From NCBI RefSeq assembly GCF_011058315.1, contig NZ_CP049298.1, positions 1,612,001 to 1,676,000 on the forward strand: DNA of 64,000 nucleotides, written 5' to 3'. How positions within the stretch are numbered: the stretch's first letter is position 1; each line of letters starts with the position of its first letter. The notes under the pieces are model-generated. The model saw only the letters and a program-made list of their open reading frames with translations, had not been told where the DNA came from and did no database searches. This stretch comes from Chryseobacterium sp. POL2 (GTDB taxonomy: Bacteria; Bacteroidota; Bacteroidia; Flavobacteriales; Weeksellaceae). The position numbers and the translations under genes were made by a program. Below are positions 43,332 through 52,349 of the stretch, in pieces.

Positions 43332-44990
43332 TTAAGCTTCGCAAGAAGAACATGAAACGAAGTTGACCATCAGTTCTTTAGAAACCGAAGAACTTCTTTG
43401 ATAGTATAGGGTTTTAACACCTTTTTTCCAAGCTTCAATCATCAAATAGTTAACATCTTTAACAGGCATTGTTGACGGTATCTGCAAGTTAAGCGATTGC
43501 GCTTGGTCAATATATTGTTGTCTTTGCGCTGCCTGAGAAATAATCTCCATCGGAGAAATCTCTCTAAAGGTTTTAAAGACTGCTTTTTCATCTTCTGTTA
43601 AACCTTCCAGATGTTGTACAGAGCCGTGGTTAAGCATAACATTTCTCCAGGTTTCTTCGTTATCAAGACCTTTTTCTTCTAACAATTTAGCCAAATATTT
43701 GTTCTTACGCATGAAGTTTCCTTTTGCCAAACCAGCTTTATAATAGTTGGAAGCGAATGGCTCAATACCTGGCGAGGTTTGTCCCAAAATTGCAGAACTG
43801 GACGTTGTAGGCGCAATAGCCATCAAAGTTGTATTTCTCATGCCATAGCCTTTCAACATATCTGACTCGCCATAGATATTTGCTAACTCACGAGATGCTT
43901 GTTCGGCTTCTTCTTTAATATGTCTGAAAGCGCGTGCATTGAATTGTGTTGCTTCAAAACTTTCAAACGGAATCATATTTTTTTGTAAATACGAATGGTA
44001 GCCTAAAACGCCTAAACCTAAAGCACGGTGTCGCATCGCGAAGTTACGTGCAGAAGTTAGGTAATAGTTACCTTCGGTTTTTTCAATAAATTCTGATAAA
44101 ACTGCGTCGAGGAAATAGATAGCCAATTTAACAGCATTGGTATCTTTCCATTCGTCATACAATTCCAAATTCATGGAAGAAAGACAGCAAATGAAAGATT
44201 CATTGGTTGTTGATGGCAACATAATCTCCGAACAAAGATTACTTGCATTAACCATCAACCCTGCATCTTTATAGACCTGAGGTTTGTTTCTGTTAACATT
44301 ATCTGTAAAGAAAATATATGGCAAACCTTTTTGTTGACGGCTTTCCAAAACTCTTGCCCAGATTTTACGTTTTTCCATATCGCCATCTACCATATCTTGC
44401 ATCCAATAATCTGGAACACAAATCCCTGTAAATAGATTTTGAATGGGACTTCCGATATCTTTAATCGACAAAAATTCTTCAATATCACCATGGTCAACAT
44501 CAAGATAAGCTGCAAAAGCACCGCGTCTTACGCCACCTTGGGACACAACATCCATCGCGGTATCAAATAACTTCATGAACGATACTGCTCCAGAAGATTT
44601 TCCGTTGTCTGTCACGGCTGTTCCACGATTTCTTAATTCTCCAAAATAACCAGATGTCCCACCACCGATTTTGGTTTGCATGATAACCTCACCCATTTTG
44701 TGTGTGATCCCTTCGATGCTATCAGGAATATGAACGTTAAAACACGAAATCGGCAATCCTCTTTGCGTTCCCATATTGGCCCACACCGGAGATGAGAAGC
44801 TAATCCAACCTTTGACAATCATTTCTTTGAAAGCCGGTTGCAATTCAGGCTTAAATAATCTTTTCGCTGCGGCCGTTGTAATACGGTCTATTGCACCTTC
44901 TACAGTTTCTCCTTTAAGAAGATAGCCTCTGTTAAGCATTTGCTCGGACTCTTCGTTGAGCCACCAGATATCGATATTTTCGTCCATCAT
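43332..44990 (-). CDS. nrdA: Class I ribonucleoside-diphosphate reductase, alpha subunit
   Basis: 552 residues, short because the N-terminal ATP-cone is absent. Catalytic residues are all visible: LPISCFNVHI (first redox Cys), SNLCSEIML (radical Cys with Asn and Glu), FICCLSSMNLELY (second redox Cys), and the C-terminal shuttle CSSCEA. It reduces ribonucleotides to deoxyribonucleotides with NrdB. Lack of the ATP-cone means the usual overall dATP inhibition site is missing in the alpha chain. It lies 65 nt downstream of nrdB. Confidence 0.95.
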   Translation of the reverse strand: MMDENIDIWWLNEESEQMLNRGYLLKGETVEGAIDRITTAAAKRLFKPELQPAFKEMIVKGWISFSSPVWANMGTQRGLPISCFNVHIPDSIEGITHKMGEVIMQTKIGGGTSGYFGELRNRGTAVTDNGKSSGAVSFMKLFDTAMDVVSQGGVRRGAFAAYLDVDHGDIEEFLSIKDIGSPIQNLFTGICVPDYWMQDMVDGDMEKRKIWARVLESRQQKGLPYIFFTDNVNRNKPQVYKDAGLMVNASNLCSEIMLPSTTNESFICCLSSMNLELYDEWKDTNAVKLAIYFLDAVLSEFIEKTEGNYYLTSARNFAMRHRALGLGVLGYHSYLQKNMIPFESFEATQFNARAFRHIKEEAEQASRELANIYGESDMLKGYGMRNTTLMAIAPTTSSSAILGQTSPGIEPFASNYYKAGLAKGNFMRKNKYLAKLLEEKGLDNEETWRNVMLNHGSVQHLEGLTEDEKAVFKTFREISPMEIISQAAQRQQYIDQAQSLNLQIPSTMPVKDVNYLMIEAWKKGVKTLYYQRSSSVSKELMVNFVSCSSCEA

Positions 44991-45055
44991 AGATTGGTTA
45001 TATTGGGAATCACAAGGTGTGATGTTATATTTAAAATTAAAAAATAAAATTGAGT

Positions 45056-46030
45056 TTAGAACAAATCGTTTGCTGTAATCGATTTGTCGTGCTTTGTATA
45101 ATCAACTGGTCTTTTTGCAAAAAAGTCGTCCATAGAATTGGCAAAAACCTCTTCTTCGAACCATACCATTGGCTTGTATTGTTCTGGAGAAACATTGTAA
45201 CGGGTTTTCATTCCGATTTTCTTTAAAGAATCATCTACACGGTATTTCATAAAGTTAAGAAGATCTTCTTTTGAGAAGTTGTCCAGCTCGCCATTCATAA
45301 AAATCCAATCAAGAATCTCTGCTTCCAATGCGATAGACTCATCCACTAAAGTATAAATATCTTCGATGTCAGAATCGCTTAATAAGTCTGGTTGCTCTTC
45401 TCTGATTTTATTAATTAAATAAATACCAGCATTGGCATGGATCTGTTCGTCCACCGACGTCCAAGCAATAATGTTGGATACATTTTTCATAAAACCTTTG
45501 AACCTTGTAAACGACAAAATAATCGCAAACTGAGAAAACAAAGACACATTTTCTATTAGGATCGAAAACAACAACAATGAAGAAACGTATTCTTTGGGCG
45601 TTGTAGAATTAGCGTGTTTCAAAACATTTGAAAGGAAATCAATTCTTTTACGAATTGCTGGAATTTCAATAACCTTATTAAACTCCTCATTGTAACCCAA
45701 AACTTCTAACAATCTAGAATAAGCTTCGGAGTGACGGAATTCGCATTCAGCAAACGTTGCTCCCAATCCATTGAATTCTGGCTTTGGCAAATGGTTGTAA
45801 AGATTACCCCAAAATGTTTTAACAGAAACTTCAATTTGAGCAATAGCCAAAAGAGCATGTTTTACAGCCATCTTCTCATGTGGTTGTAGCTGAGAATGAA
45901 AATCTTGCACATCTGCCGTAAAATCTACTTCAGAATGCACCCAAAACGATTTGTTAATAGCTTCCACAAATTGTAAAATCTCTGGATACTCAAACGGTTT
46001 GTAGCTTACTCTTTTATCAAAAATGCCCAT
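45056..46030 (-). CDS. nrdB: Class I ribonucleoside-diphosphate reductase, beta subunit
   Basis: 324 residues. The di-metal ligands are seen in AECEFRHSEAYSRLL (Glu, His), LIENVSLF (Glu) and DEQIHANAG (Glu, His). Tyr at +7 from the Glu of ExxH (HSEAY) sits in the position of the E. coli Tyr122 radical, so this is probably a tyrosyl-radical enzyme. It is the first gene of the nrdB-nrdA unit. I see no NrdR box or clear -7 box in the short upstream region by eye. Confidence 0.94.
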   Translation of the reverse strand: MGIFDKRVSYKPFEYPEILQFVEAINKSFWVHSEVDFTADVQDFHSQLQPHEKMAVKHALLAIAQIEVSVKTFWGNLYNHLPKPEFNGLGATFAECEFRHSEAYSRLLEVLGYNEEFNKVIEIPAIRKRIDFLSNVLKHANSTTPKEYVSSLLLFSILIENVSLFSQFAIILSFTRFKGFMKNVSNIIAWTSVDEQIHANAGIYLINKIREEQPDLLSDSDIEDIYTLVDESIALEAEILDWIFMNGELDNFSKEDLLNFMKYRVDDSLKKIGMKTRYNVSPEQYKPMVWFEEEVFANSMDDFFAKRPVDYTKHDKSITANDLF

Positions 46031-46430
46031 AATTTTTACTTTTTATTCGCGTTTTATACTATTTGTGATGTAATTTAGATCGATTAAAAACGACTACCTA
46101 TTTCAATTTCAAGAGATTAAATGTTTTGATTTTGAAATAAATCAGCCTCACAAAAATAGAAAAGGAAAGTCTAAAAAAAAATCGAAAAGTCCCGAAAAGT
46201 CCCAAAAGCATGTTAATATTTTAAAAAGTTTTCCACAGAATTCGCCAAGACCTGATTAACAAGCGGTTAAGCAAACCTCCTTGTTGTTTTATTCCATTTC
46301 AACCAATCCAAGTTTAAACATCCAAACATAAACGGCTAATTATCAGCATTTAAAAAACAAACAGAACCACTTAGAGCTTTTTCTATTCTGTAGATTATCC
46401 CAGTTAATAAAAAACACGATATAATTTTTG
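46031..46430. other. AT-rich intergenic region between nrdB and tmRNA
   Basis: About 400 bp without a credible ORF. It should hold the nrdB promoter (minus) and the upstream elements of tmRNA (plus). No tRNA or strong repeat was seen. Confidence 0.5.
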
Positions 46431-46438
46431 TATCTTTG
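46431..46438 (+). promoter_or_regulatory. -7 box TATCTTTG of tmRNA
   Basis: A perfect TAnnTTTG box ends 11 nt before the first base of the mature tmRNA, the distance expected for a stable RNA with a short leader. Confidence 0.75.
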
Positions 46439-46449
46439 CAGACACTTAT

Positions 46450-46845
46450 GGGGTTGACTGGTTTCGACAGCAAGACCAATGCATAAGTAAGCATGCAGAG
46501 AACCGTAGCGCGATCTCTTAAATCCCTTGCTACAAATTTTTAACTGGCAACGAAGAGTTCGCTCTTGCAGCTTAATCCGAAGTTTAGTAGGCACAAGCGC
46601 TTTCCCGAAGATAGTAAGGAAGCAAGATGTCTCGCCATCGCTCTGTTCTGCGGCGTTGGATTTTGGGGCATAGGAATGCAGAAATAAGGTTTTGGGCACT
46701 TTGACCAAAGCTCGAAAATTTTAGAAGATAAGCTCAAAGTTGGCGGTCTGTTGTCTGCTTTGGGTCGAAAACCAATAACAGAATAAGCATGTAGAAAGCC
46801 TATGTATTGCTTGTTTGGACGAGGGTTCGAATCCCTCCAACTCCA
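46450..46845 (+). ncRNA. ssrA: Transfer-messenger RNA (tmRNA), tag GNEEFALAA
   Basis: The 5' end GGGGTTGACTGGTTTCGACAG pairs with 3' CAACTCC, and the T arm GGGTTCGAATCCC is intact. The resume codon GGC at 46546 opens the tag ORF Gly-Asn-Glu-Glu-Phe-Ala-Leu-Ala-Ala, closed by TAA at 46573-46575. The ALAA end is the standard protease signal. It rescues ribosomes stalled on broken mRNA together with SmpB. Its 3' end is a common target of integrating elements, and the accessory island starts right after it. Confidence 0.95.
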
Positions 46846-46892
46846 CAATCGCACCTGTAAATCAATGATTTACGAAAATTACACCCAAAATT

Positions 46893-46925
46893 ACACCCAA
46901 TTTTTTAAAATTGGGTGTTTTTTTT
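46893..46925 (+). terminator. Rho-independent terminator downstream of tmRNA
   Basis: ACACCCAATTTT pairs with AAAATTGGGTGT, followed by T8. The hairpin is 48 nt beyond the tmRNA 3' end. A partial direct repeat (ATTACACCC twice) precedes it. Confidence 0.85.
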
Positions 46926-46983
46926 GAATTACATTTTAAGGATTCTATAATTTTCTATCAATTGTTTTTGTAATTTTGATTTT

Positions 46984-47427
46984 ATGCTCAAACACATTAA
47001 TTCTATCGAATATTTTTACTTTCAAATAGGTGGTTATTTTGAAGGGAATAGACAGATAATTATTAAAGATAATTATTTTGAGTTGATGAAATCACAATAC
47101 GGATTTTCAGAAAACATCTTATCTAAAGAAAATCACTTAACAATCAATTCAATAAGTAGCTTAATAGAAGTACTCAATGATATTTCTCTCTTATCTTGGG
47201 ACGAAAACTATTCAAATGAGGATGTAATGGATGGCACACAATGGGAAATTGAAATAAAATACAATAATCTTAAAAAAATAAAAAAATCCTTTGGAAGCAA
47301 TCAATTTCCTTACGTTGACAAAATAAATAACACCATCTCTTCCAAAAATTCAGATAATACTCCAGATTTTTTAAAATTGATAGTTGTACTCAATAAAATA
47401 GTTAAAAAGAAAAATTTCTTTTACTAA
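46984..47427 (+). CDS. Hypothetical protein with DGTQWEIEIKY motif
   Basis: 147 residues, AT-rich, with no signal peptide or membrane helix. The central part ISLLSWDENYSNEDVMDGTQW and GSNQFPYVDKI resembles a short domain found in uncharacterised bacterial proteins, but I recognise no named family. A -7 box TAATTTTG (46971-46978) lies only 5 nt before the ATG, so the mRNA may be almost leaderless. It is the first gene of the island. Confidence 0.6.
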   Translation: MLKHINSIEYFYFQIGGYFEGNRQIIIKDNYFELMKSQYGFSENILSKENHLTINSISSLIEVLNDISLLSWDENYSNEDVMDGTQWEIEIKYNNLKKIKKSFGSNQFPYVDKINNTISSKNSDNTPDFLKLIVVLNKIVKKKNFFY

Positions 47428-47668
47428 ATCTTGCAACCTACTTCTATTTTAGATTCAAAAAACTCACAATTTATATTAGGTTAAAGGTATTTTTCATTAA
47501 TTCTATAACTTTTAAATCAGGCATATTATCTTTAATGTGTCATTTTATTTTAACTATTTTCAAAATTTATTTTTAATTCCCTACTTAATAATAGTTAAGA
47601 TTATTGAATTGAATTTAAAAAGAAATGAAAATTATGTTTTTCCGTAATTTTCTTTCATTTGCTTTTTG

Positions 47669-47676
47669 TAATTTTG
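47669..47676 (+). promoter_or_regulatory. -7 box TAATTTTG of the helicase gene
   Basis: TAATTTTG is preceded by TTTTCTTTCATTTGCTTTTTG. The promoter at 46971-46978 of the preceding gene has the same box and closely similar upstream sequence (TTTTCTATCAATTGTTTTTG), so the two promoters may be related by duplication or co-regulated. Confidence 0.55.
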
Positions 47677-47703
47677 AGAATTATATAATTCTTAAAAACA
47701 AAT

Positions 47704-49486
47704 ATGCCGAATAAATTTCTATCTATTCTTGATAAATACCGTAAAATTTCATTTTCTGAAAAAGATAAAGGAGAACGTTTTGAAAGACTAATAAAAGCCT
47801 ATTTATTAACTGACCCTAAATATTCAAACTTATTCAAAAAAGTTTGGCTTTGGAATGAATTTCCATCAAAAGCTGATTTGGGAAGCACGGATACAGGAAT
47901 AGATTTAGTTGCATTAACCAATAATGGCGATTATTGGGCGATACAATGTAAGTGTTATGCTGAAGATACAACCATAGACAAGAAATCTGTAGATACTTTT
48001 TTGGCTACTTCTAGTAGAACATTTAAAGATGTTGAAACTATAAAAACCGTTCACTTTGCTCAAAGATTATGGGTTTCTACATCTAGTAAATGGACAAATA
48101 ATGCCGAAGAATCACTTAAAAATCAAAGTCCACAAGTTTCTAGAATTAATGTTCACGATTTAGCAAATGCACCTGTAGAATGGGAAAAATTAGAAAACAA
48201 TATTACAGGCGAACAAGCAAGAACCAAAAAATATCCTCTTAAAAAACATCAAAAAGATGCTCTTGAAAAAACACATGAATATTTTCAAGAAAATGAAAGA
48301 GGAAAACTAATTATGGCTTGTGGAACTGGTAAAACATTTACTTCGCTTCGTATTGCTGAAAATGAAACCAATGGAAAAGGGTTGGTTCTTTTTTTAGTTC
48401 CTTCTATCGCACTTCTTGGACAAACTTTGAATGAATGGAGTGCACAATCTTTAGAAAAGATAAATCCAATCTGTATTTGCTCTGACCCAGAAATTACCAA
48501 GAAAAAAACTAAAGTTGAGGATATTGATACTTCTTCAGTAATTGATTTGGCTTTGCCTGCTTCTACCAATGTTCCCAATATTATTCATCAATTCAAAAGT
48601 TTAAAATTATATTCTAATGATGGAATGACAGTGGTTTTTTCTACCTATCAATCTATTGAGGTCATTTCTAAAGCACAGAAAGAATTAGCCAAAATTTATC
48701 CTGAATATTCGGAATTTGATTTAATTATTTGTGATGAAGCACACCGAACGACAGGCGCAAAATTGGCTACAGAAGACGAATCTGCTTTTACCAAAGTACA
48801 CGATAATGACTTCATTAAAGCCAAAAAAAGGCTTTATATGACCGCTACTCCTCGTTTGTACGACCAAGAAACCAAAAGCAAGGCAGCTCAAGCCGAAGCT
48901 TTACTTTGGTCTATGGACGATGAAAAAATTTATGGCGAAGAAATTTACAGAATTGGTTTTGGCGAAGCCGTTGAAAAAAAATTACTTACCGATTATAAAG
49001 TTCTCATTCTTACTTTGAGTGAGAACGATGTTCCGCCAGTAATTCAGAATATGATTTCTAATGGGGAACACGAAATAAAAATAGATGATATGCCGAAATT
49101 AATCGGCTGTATCAATGCACTTTCTAAACAAGTTTTGGGCGATGAAGGTTTAATAAAATCTACAGACCCTAATCCTATGAAACGTGCAGTTGCGTTTTGT
49201 TCTACCATTGCAAATTCCCAAACTATTACCCAAACTTTCAACGGAATATCTGGGGAATATATTGAAGTGTTACCTCAAGAAAATAAAGATGTTACGGTTT
49301 CTGTAGCCTCAAAACATATTGACGGTTCTATGTCTGCCACACAAAGAGAAGAACTTCTTACTTGGCTAAAAGATGAACCCAAACAAGATGAATGTAGAGT
49401 GCTTACCAACGTAAGATGTTTGAGTGAAGGTGTAGATGTTCCTTCGCTTGATGCAGTAATGTTCCTTTCTGCTAGAAATAGTCAGG
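47704..49486 (+). pseudogene. Type ISP-like restriction enzyme, N-terminal nuclease-helicase part, cut by an IS
   Basis: About 594 codons remain. Residues 20-100 form an Mrr-type nuclease (GIDLVALTNNGDYWAIQCKCY, PD-D..QxK motif). Residues about 190-590 are an SF2 helicase with Walker A MACGTGKTFTS, DEAHRTTGA, MTATPRLY and motif V-like LTNVRCLSEGVDVPSLDAVMFL. Full proteins of this class (LlaGI/LlaBIII-like) are about 1,500-1,600 residues, with an adenine methylase and target recognition domain after the helicase. These are missing: reading passes into the IS at 49487 and stops at 49569. Confidence 0.8.
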
Positions 49487-49544
49487 TGTACGTCTTCAAA
49501 CTAAATTGGACAGTTTCAGTTAAATCCTTAAGGAGTATTTCGGA

Positions 49545-50552
49545 TTATAAATTTATTAATTTTTGTTGATTATACAACTGTCTTCTTTTTTTGATAGAAT
49601 GCTCTTTTATTTGCTTTCTTTTTTCTAAAATCTGCTCAGATCTTCCAAAATAGACATCGGCTGGAGTCAAGTTGTTTAATGACTCGTGGTAACGATTTGT
49701 ATTGTAATTATTTACAAATATTTCCAATGCCTCTATGAGTTCTTCTGGATGATAAAAATGATTCAATTTCACCACGTTTTTCATCGTTCTGTGATAGCGT
49801 TCAATTTTGCCCTGAGTCTGGGGATGCATGGGTCTTCCATGAACCTGTTTCATCTTCAAATCCTCTTTCAGATAGGTTTTCAGCTCATTTGAGATGTAAC
49901 AAGGTCCGTTGTCTGAAAGTAATCTGGGTTTGACTTTGGACTTCAATTTTGCTTTTTCAATCGCTGTATTTACCGTTCTTTTTACATCTTCGGCTTTCAT
50001 CGAATCACAAAGTTCCCAATGAATGATATATCTGCTGTAATCGTCTAAAATCGTACTTAGATAGTACCAACCCCAACCCACAATTTTGAAATACGTGAAA
50101 TCCGTCTGCCACATTTGATGTACAAAATTGGTTTTATCTTTAAATTCATTTGCAGCAGCAATCAAAAAATGATTAGGTGCCGCTATCAAGTCCCTTTGCT
50201 TTAAGATCCGATAAACGCTTGATTCTGAAATAAAAATACCTTGTTCATCTGTGATTTTATGTGCCAATTCTCTGGAAGAAAGCTCGGTATGTTCTAGTGC
50301 GATTTCCACTACCAAATCTTTTTGTTCCTCGGGGATGCTGTTCCATTGTCTTTTGCTCTTTCTTTTTGAGGTTTTTAAGCCATCATAACCATTTTCAAGA
50401 TATTTTTGATACCATTTATAGAAAGTGCTTCTTGCAATTCCAAAGCTCTCCAAAGTACGCTTGACGCCTATTTCACTGGTGGTAACGCTTTGAATTAGTT
50501 CGTATTTCTCTCCTGCTGATAATCTCATATATTTTCTGTATTTATGGATCAA
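49545..50552 (-). CDS. IS3-family transposase OrfB (DDE integrase domain)
   Basis: 335 residues if started at TTG (50552); an ATG 8 codons later (50528) is the alternative. An N-terminal helix-turn-helix of IS150/IS3 type (LESFGIARSTFYKWYQKYL) precedes an rve integrase core with DDE residues in WQTDFTYF, LLSDNGPCYIS and GKIERYHRT. The start overlaps the orfA stop (TTGA), typical of IS3 orfA-orfB coupling or frameshifting. The gene looks intact. Confidence 0.88.
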   Translation of the reverse strand: MIHKYRKYMRLSAGEKYELIQSVTTSEIGVKRTLESFGIARSTFYKWYQKYLENGYDGLKTSKRKSKRQWNSIPEEQKDLVVEIALEHTELSSRELAHKITDEQGIFISESSVYRILKQRDLIAAPNHFLIAAANEFKDKTNFVHQMWQTDFTYFKIVGWGWYYLSTILDDYSRYIIHWELCDSMKAEDVKRTVNTAIEKAKLKSKVKPRLLSDNGPCYISNELKTYLKEDLKMKQVHGRPMHPQTQGKIERYHRTMKNVVKLNHFYHPEELIEALEIFVNNYNTNRYHESLNNLTPADVYFGRSEQILEKRKQIKEHSIKKRRQLYNQQKLINL

Positions 50553-50902
50553 TCCAGCATGTCTAAACTTTTTTTTACGATGTCGTAACGCAGAACCAAA
50601 TCAGCTACCATCTCTTTGAGCCTGGCATTTTCCTTTTTTAAATCTGATACTTCATCACTGGTCGCTTCCCTTTCAACATCTCCGTTGAGTCGTTTTTTAC
50701 CAGCTTCCATAAATTCTTTGTTCCAAGCATAAAACTGAGATTGGGCAATGCTGTGTTTCCTGCATAATTCTGCTACAGAAGTCTCAGCGCGAAGTCCTTC
50801 CATCACGATTAAAATCTTTTGTTCGGCTGTAAAAATCCTGCGCGTATTCTTGCGAATGTCTTTTACAAATGTTTCTGTACTTTTTTTCTTCGGTGTTCCC
50901 AT
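50549..50902 (-). CDS. IS3-family transposase OrfA (HTH)
   Basis: The likely start is ATG at 50902 (MGTPKKKSTETFVKDIRKN); the frame is open 10 codons upstream. 117 residues: an HTH of transposase IS3/IS911 type (FTAEQKILIVMEGLRAETSVAELCRKHSIAQSQFYAW) followed by a leucine-zipper-like stretch (VSDLKKENARLKEMVADLVLRYDIVKKSL). It partners OrfB to give the active transposase. Confidence 0.87.
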   Translation of the reverse strand: MGTPKKKSTETFVKDIRKNTRRIFTAEQKILIVMEGLRAETSVAELCRKHSIAQSQFYAWNKEFMEAGKKRLNGDVEREATSDEVSDLKKENARLKEMVADLVLRYDIVKKSLDMLD

Positions 50903-50980
50903 AATTAAAGCTAATTCTTTTTTTGAAAACACTCCTTAAGTTTTTATATTATAATGTCCACTTTTTGCTGACGATTTACA

Positions 50981-51836
50981 GGAAGAAGTAATTAAAATTA
51001 TTCTAATTTCAAAATCATCAAAATGGAAAAATTTAATAATTGAAATAGAAAAAGATAAATATTTAAGAGGACATATTGCAATTTTATTACACTTTGCAGA
51101 TATATTTGAACATTATAACAATGATCCAACGTTAAGTTGGGACAATGAAACAGAAAGAATAATTTTTGATAATCTTTCAAAATATTTTTCAATTTATAAA
51201 ATGTTTTTTGATGATAAAGGTTTAAAAAATTATGAAAATGAAAATTTTAGAAGCGCTATGCTTTGTATAGGAGATTATCTAATATATTCTAAAAATTGGA
51301 ATTTCATTCAAAATGAATCAAGAGATGTAAGTTGGAAAAGATTATTTAGGGAAGTTAATAATTCGAAATTTAGAAATAATATAAGTGTTCTAAAAGATTT
51401 ATTTGATGAAATTGATTTAAAACTTTCTGACAAACAAAATTTACAAAGTATTATTAAGAAATATAAACCAAATGTAAATGATTGGAGGTTGGAGTTTGTC
51501 AATAATCCAGAAACCATAAAATTAATGACATACTATGTTAAATTTAATGAATCTTCTAGTGAAATTTATCTTTTAAATGCGCCAAAATTTAGTTCAAATG
51601 CAATTGATTTAGATATATACTTAATAAAAAAACAACTAGAGAAAAAAGGCATTTCATCGAGAATATTATTTGACGAAAAATATTGGAAATCAATTATCAA
51701 AGGAATTGGTAATAGACAAAGTAAAGTTATACATTATGGCATTAAAGAGAAAAATTTTGTGGTAATACAACATGGAAAAGAGGATTTTGTATGTATCCGA
51801 GAAATTGTAATAGCTGCCACAAAACAACTCAGCTAA
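50981..51836 (+). pseudogene. DUF262 (GmrSD-like) protein, C-terminal fragment
   Basis: The reading frame is open from the IS edge (EEVIKIILISKSSKW) to the stop at 51836 and has no start codon upstream except one at 51201. LRGHIAILLHFADIFEHYNN, YFSIYKMFFDDKGL and AMLCIGDYLIYSKNW..SWKRLFREV are those of the C-terminal part of DUF262/GmrSD proteins, which restrict modified DNA or act in phage defence. The N-terminal NTPase/nuclease domain is missing. It is the remnant on the far side of the IS. Confidence 0.72.
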
Positions 51837-51909
51837 ATTATATTATCGATAGAAATAGTGCCTATATATTCTTTGGATATATAAGCACTGTTTTTTATTT
51901 AAAGTCCAT

Positions 51910-52269
51910 TTAGTCTTCATCTTCAGCATTAAACAACTCCTCATAGAACTTTCTATTTTCCTCGCCCCATTGGTCCAATGCGTCTAGAATAGGAAATGCG
52001 GAACGACCTAAATCAGTCAGAAAATACTCAGTACGAGGTGGTTGTTCTGCATAAATTTTTCTATCTATAATCTTATACTCCAACAATTCTTTAAGTTGTT
52101 GATTTATTACACGTTCTGTTGCATCAGGCACCTCCTTGAATATCAGACTTGGGCGTAGTGGCTTATCTCGAAGTGCTTCTATGATGCAAATTTTCCACTT
52201 TCCGCCAAGCACCTGCATAGCAATGCTATAACCACATTCTAGATATATAGGGATTTTTCTTTCAGACAT
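51910..52269 (-). CDS. HxlR family transcriptional regulator
   Basis: Start at ATG 52269 (MSERKIPIYLECGYSIAMQVLGGKWKICIIEAL), 119 residues; the frame is open 9 codons upstream. It is a winged HTH of HxlR type with YSIAMQVLGGKWKICII, LIFKEVPDATERVINQQLKELLEYKII and RTEYFLTDLG. It lies 80 nt downstream of the tetracycline-resistance gene on the same strand. HxlR proteins often respond to redox or electrophile stress, so its link to tet is positional only. Confidence 0.9.
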   Translation of the reverse strand: MSERKIPIYLECGYSIAMQVLGGKWKICIIEALRDKPLRPSLIFKEVPDATERVINQQLKELLEYKIIDRKIYAEQPPRTEYFLTDLGRSAFPILDALDQWGEENRKFYEELFNAEDED

Positions 52270-52300
52270 AATTGTATAGTTAATTTGTAGGAACAAGATA

Positions 52301-52325
52301 CAAAAATAGTGCGAGAATGCATTCT
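52301..52325 (-). promoter_or_regulatory. -7 box TATTTTTG and upstream palindrome AGAATGCATTCT of the hxlR gene
   Basis: On the minus strand TATTTTTG (plus 52301-52308) fits TAnnTTTG. A perfect 12-bp palindrome AGAATGCATTCT (52314-52325) lies 5 bp farther upstream, in the spacer between the -7 and -33 positions. It is a candidate operator for autoregulation by the HxlR protein. Confidence 0.55.
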
Positions 52326-52349
52326 TTGATTATTTTGCTTATCATTCTC

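Larger units (their letters stand above)
49487..50980 (-). mobile_element. IS3-family insertion sequence (1494 bp)
   Basis: The ends read inward are TGTACGTC... at 49487 and TGTAAATCGTC... (reverse complement) at 50980, an inverted repeat of about 25 bp with 18 matches; both begin TGT as in the IS3 family. Two overlapping ORFs (orfA and orfB) lie on the minus strand. The flanks share only two bases (GG), so no convincing target duplication exists, and different genes are cut on each side. Confidence 0.85.

Noticed and set aside
46540-46854. Minus-strand frame over tmRNA
   Set aside because: It overlaps the tmRNA whose structure and tag ORF are clear.
49481-50985. 4-bp CAGG target duplication of the first IS
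   Set aside because: CAGG appears on both sides only if the right end is moved inward, which breaks the TGT...ACA ends and the inverted repeat.
51201-51836. Complete gene starting at ATG 51201
   Set aside because: The frame is open and family-like for 73 codons before this ATG up to the IS edge, so it is a fragment.
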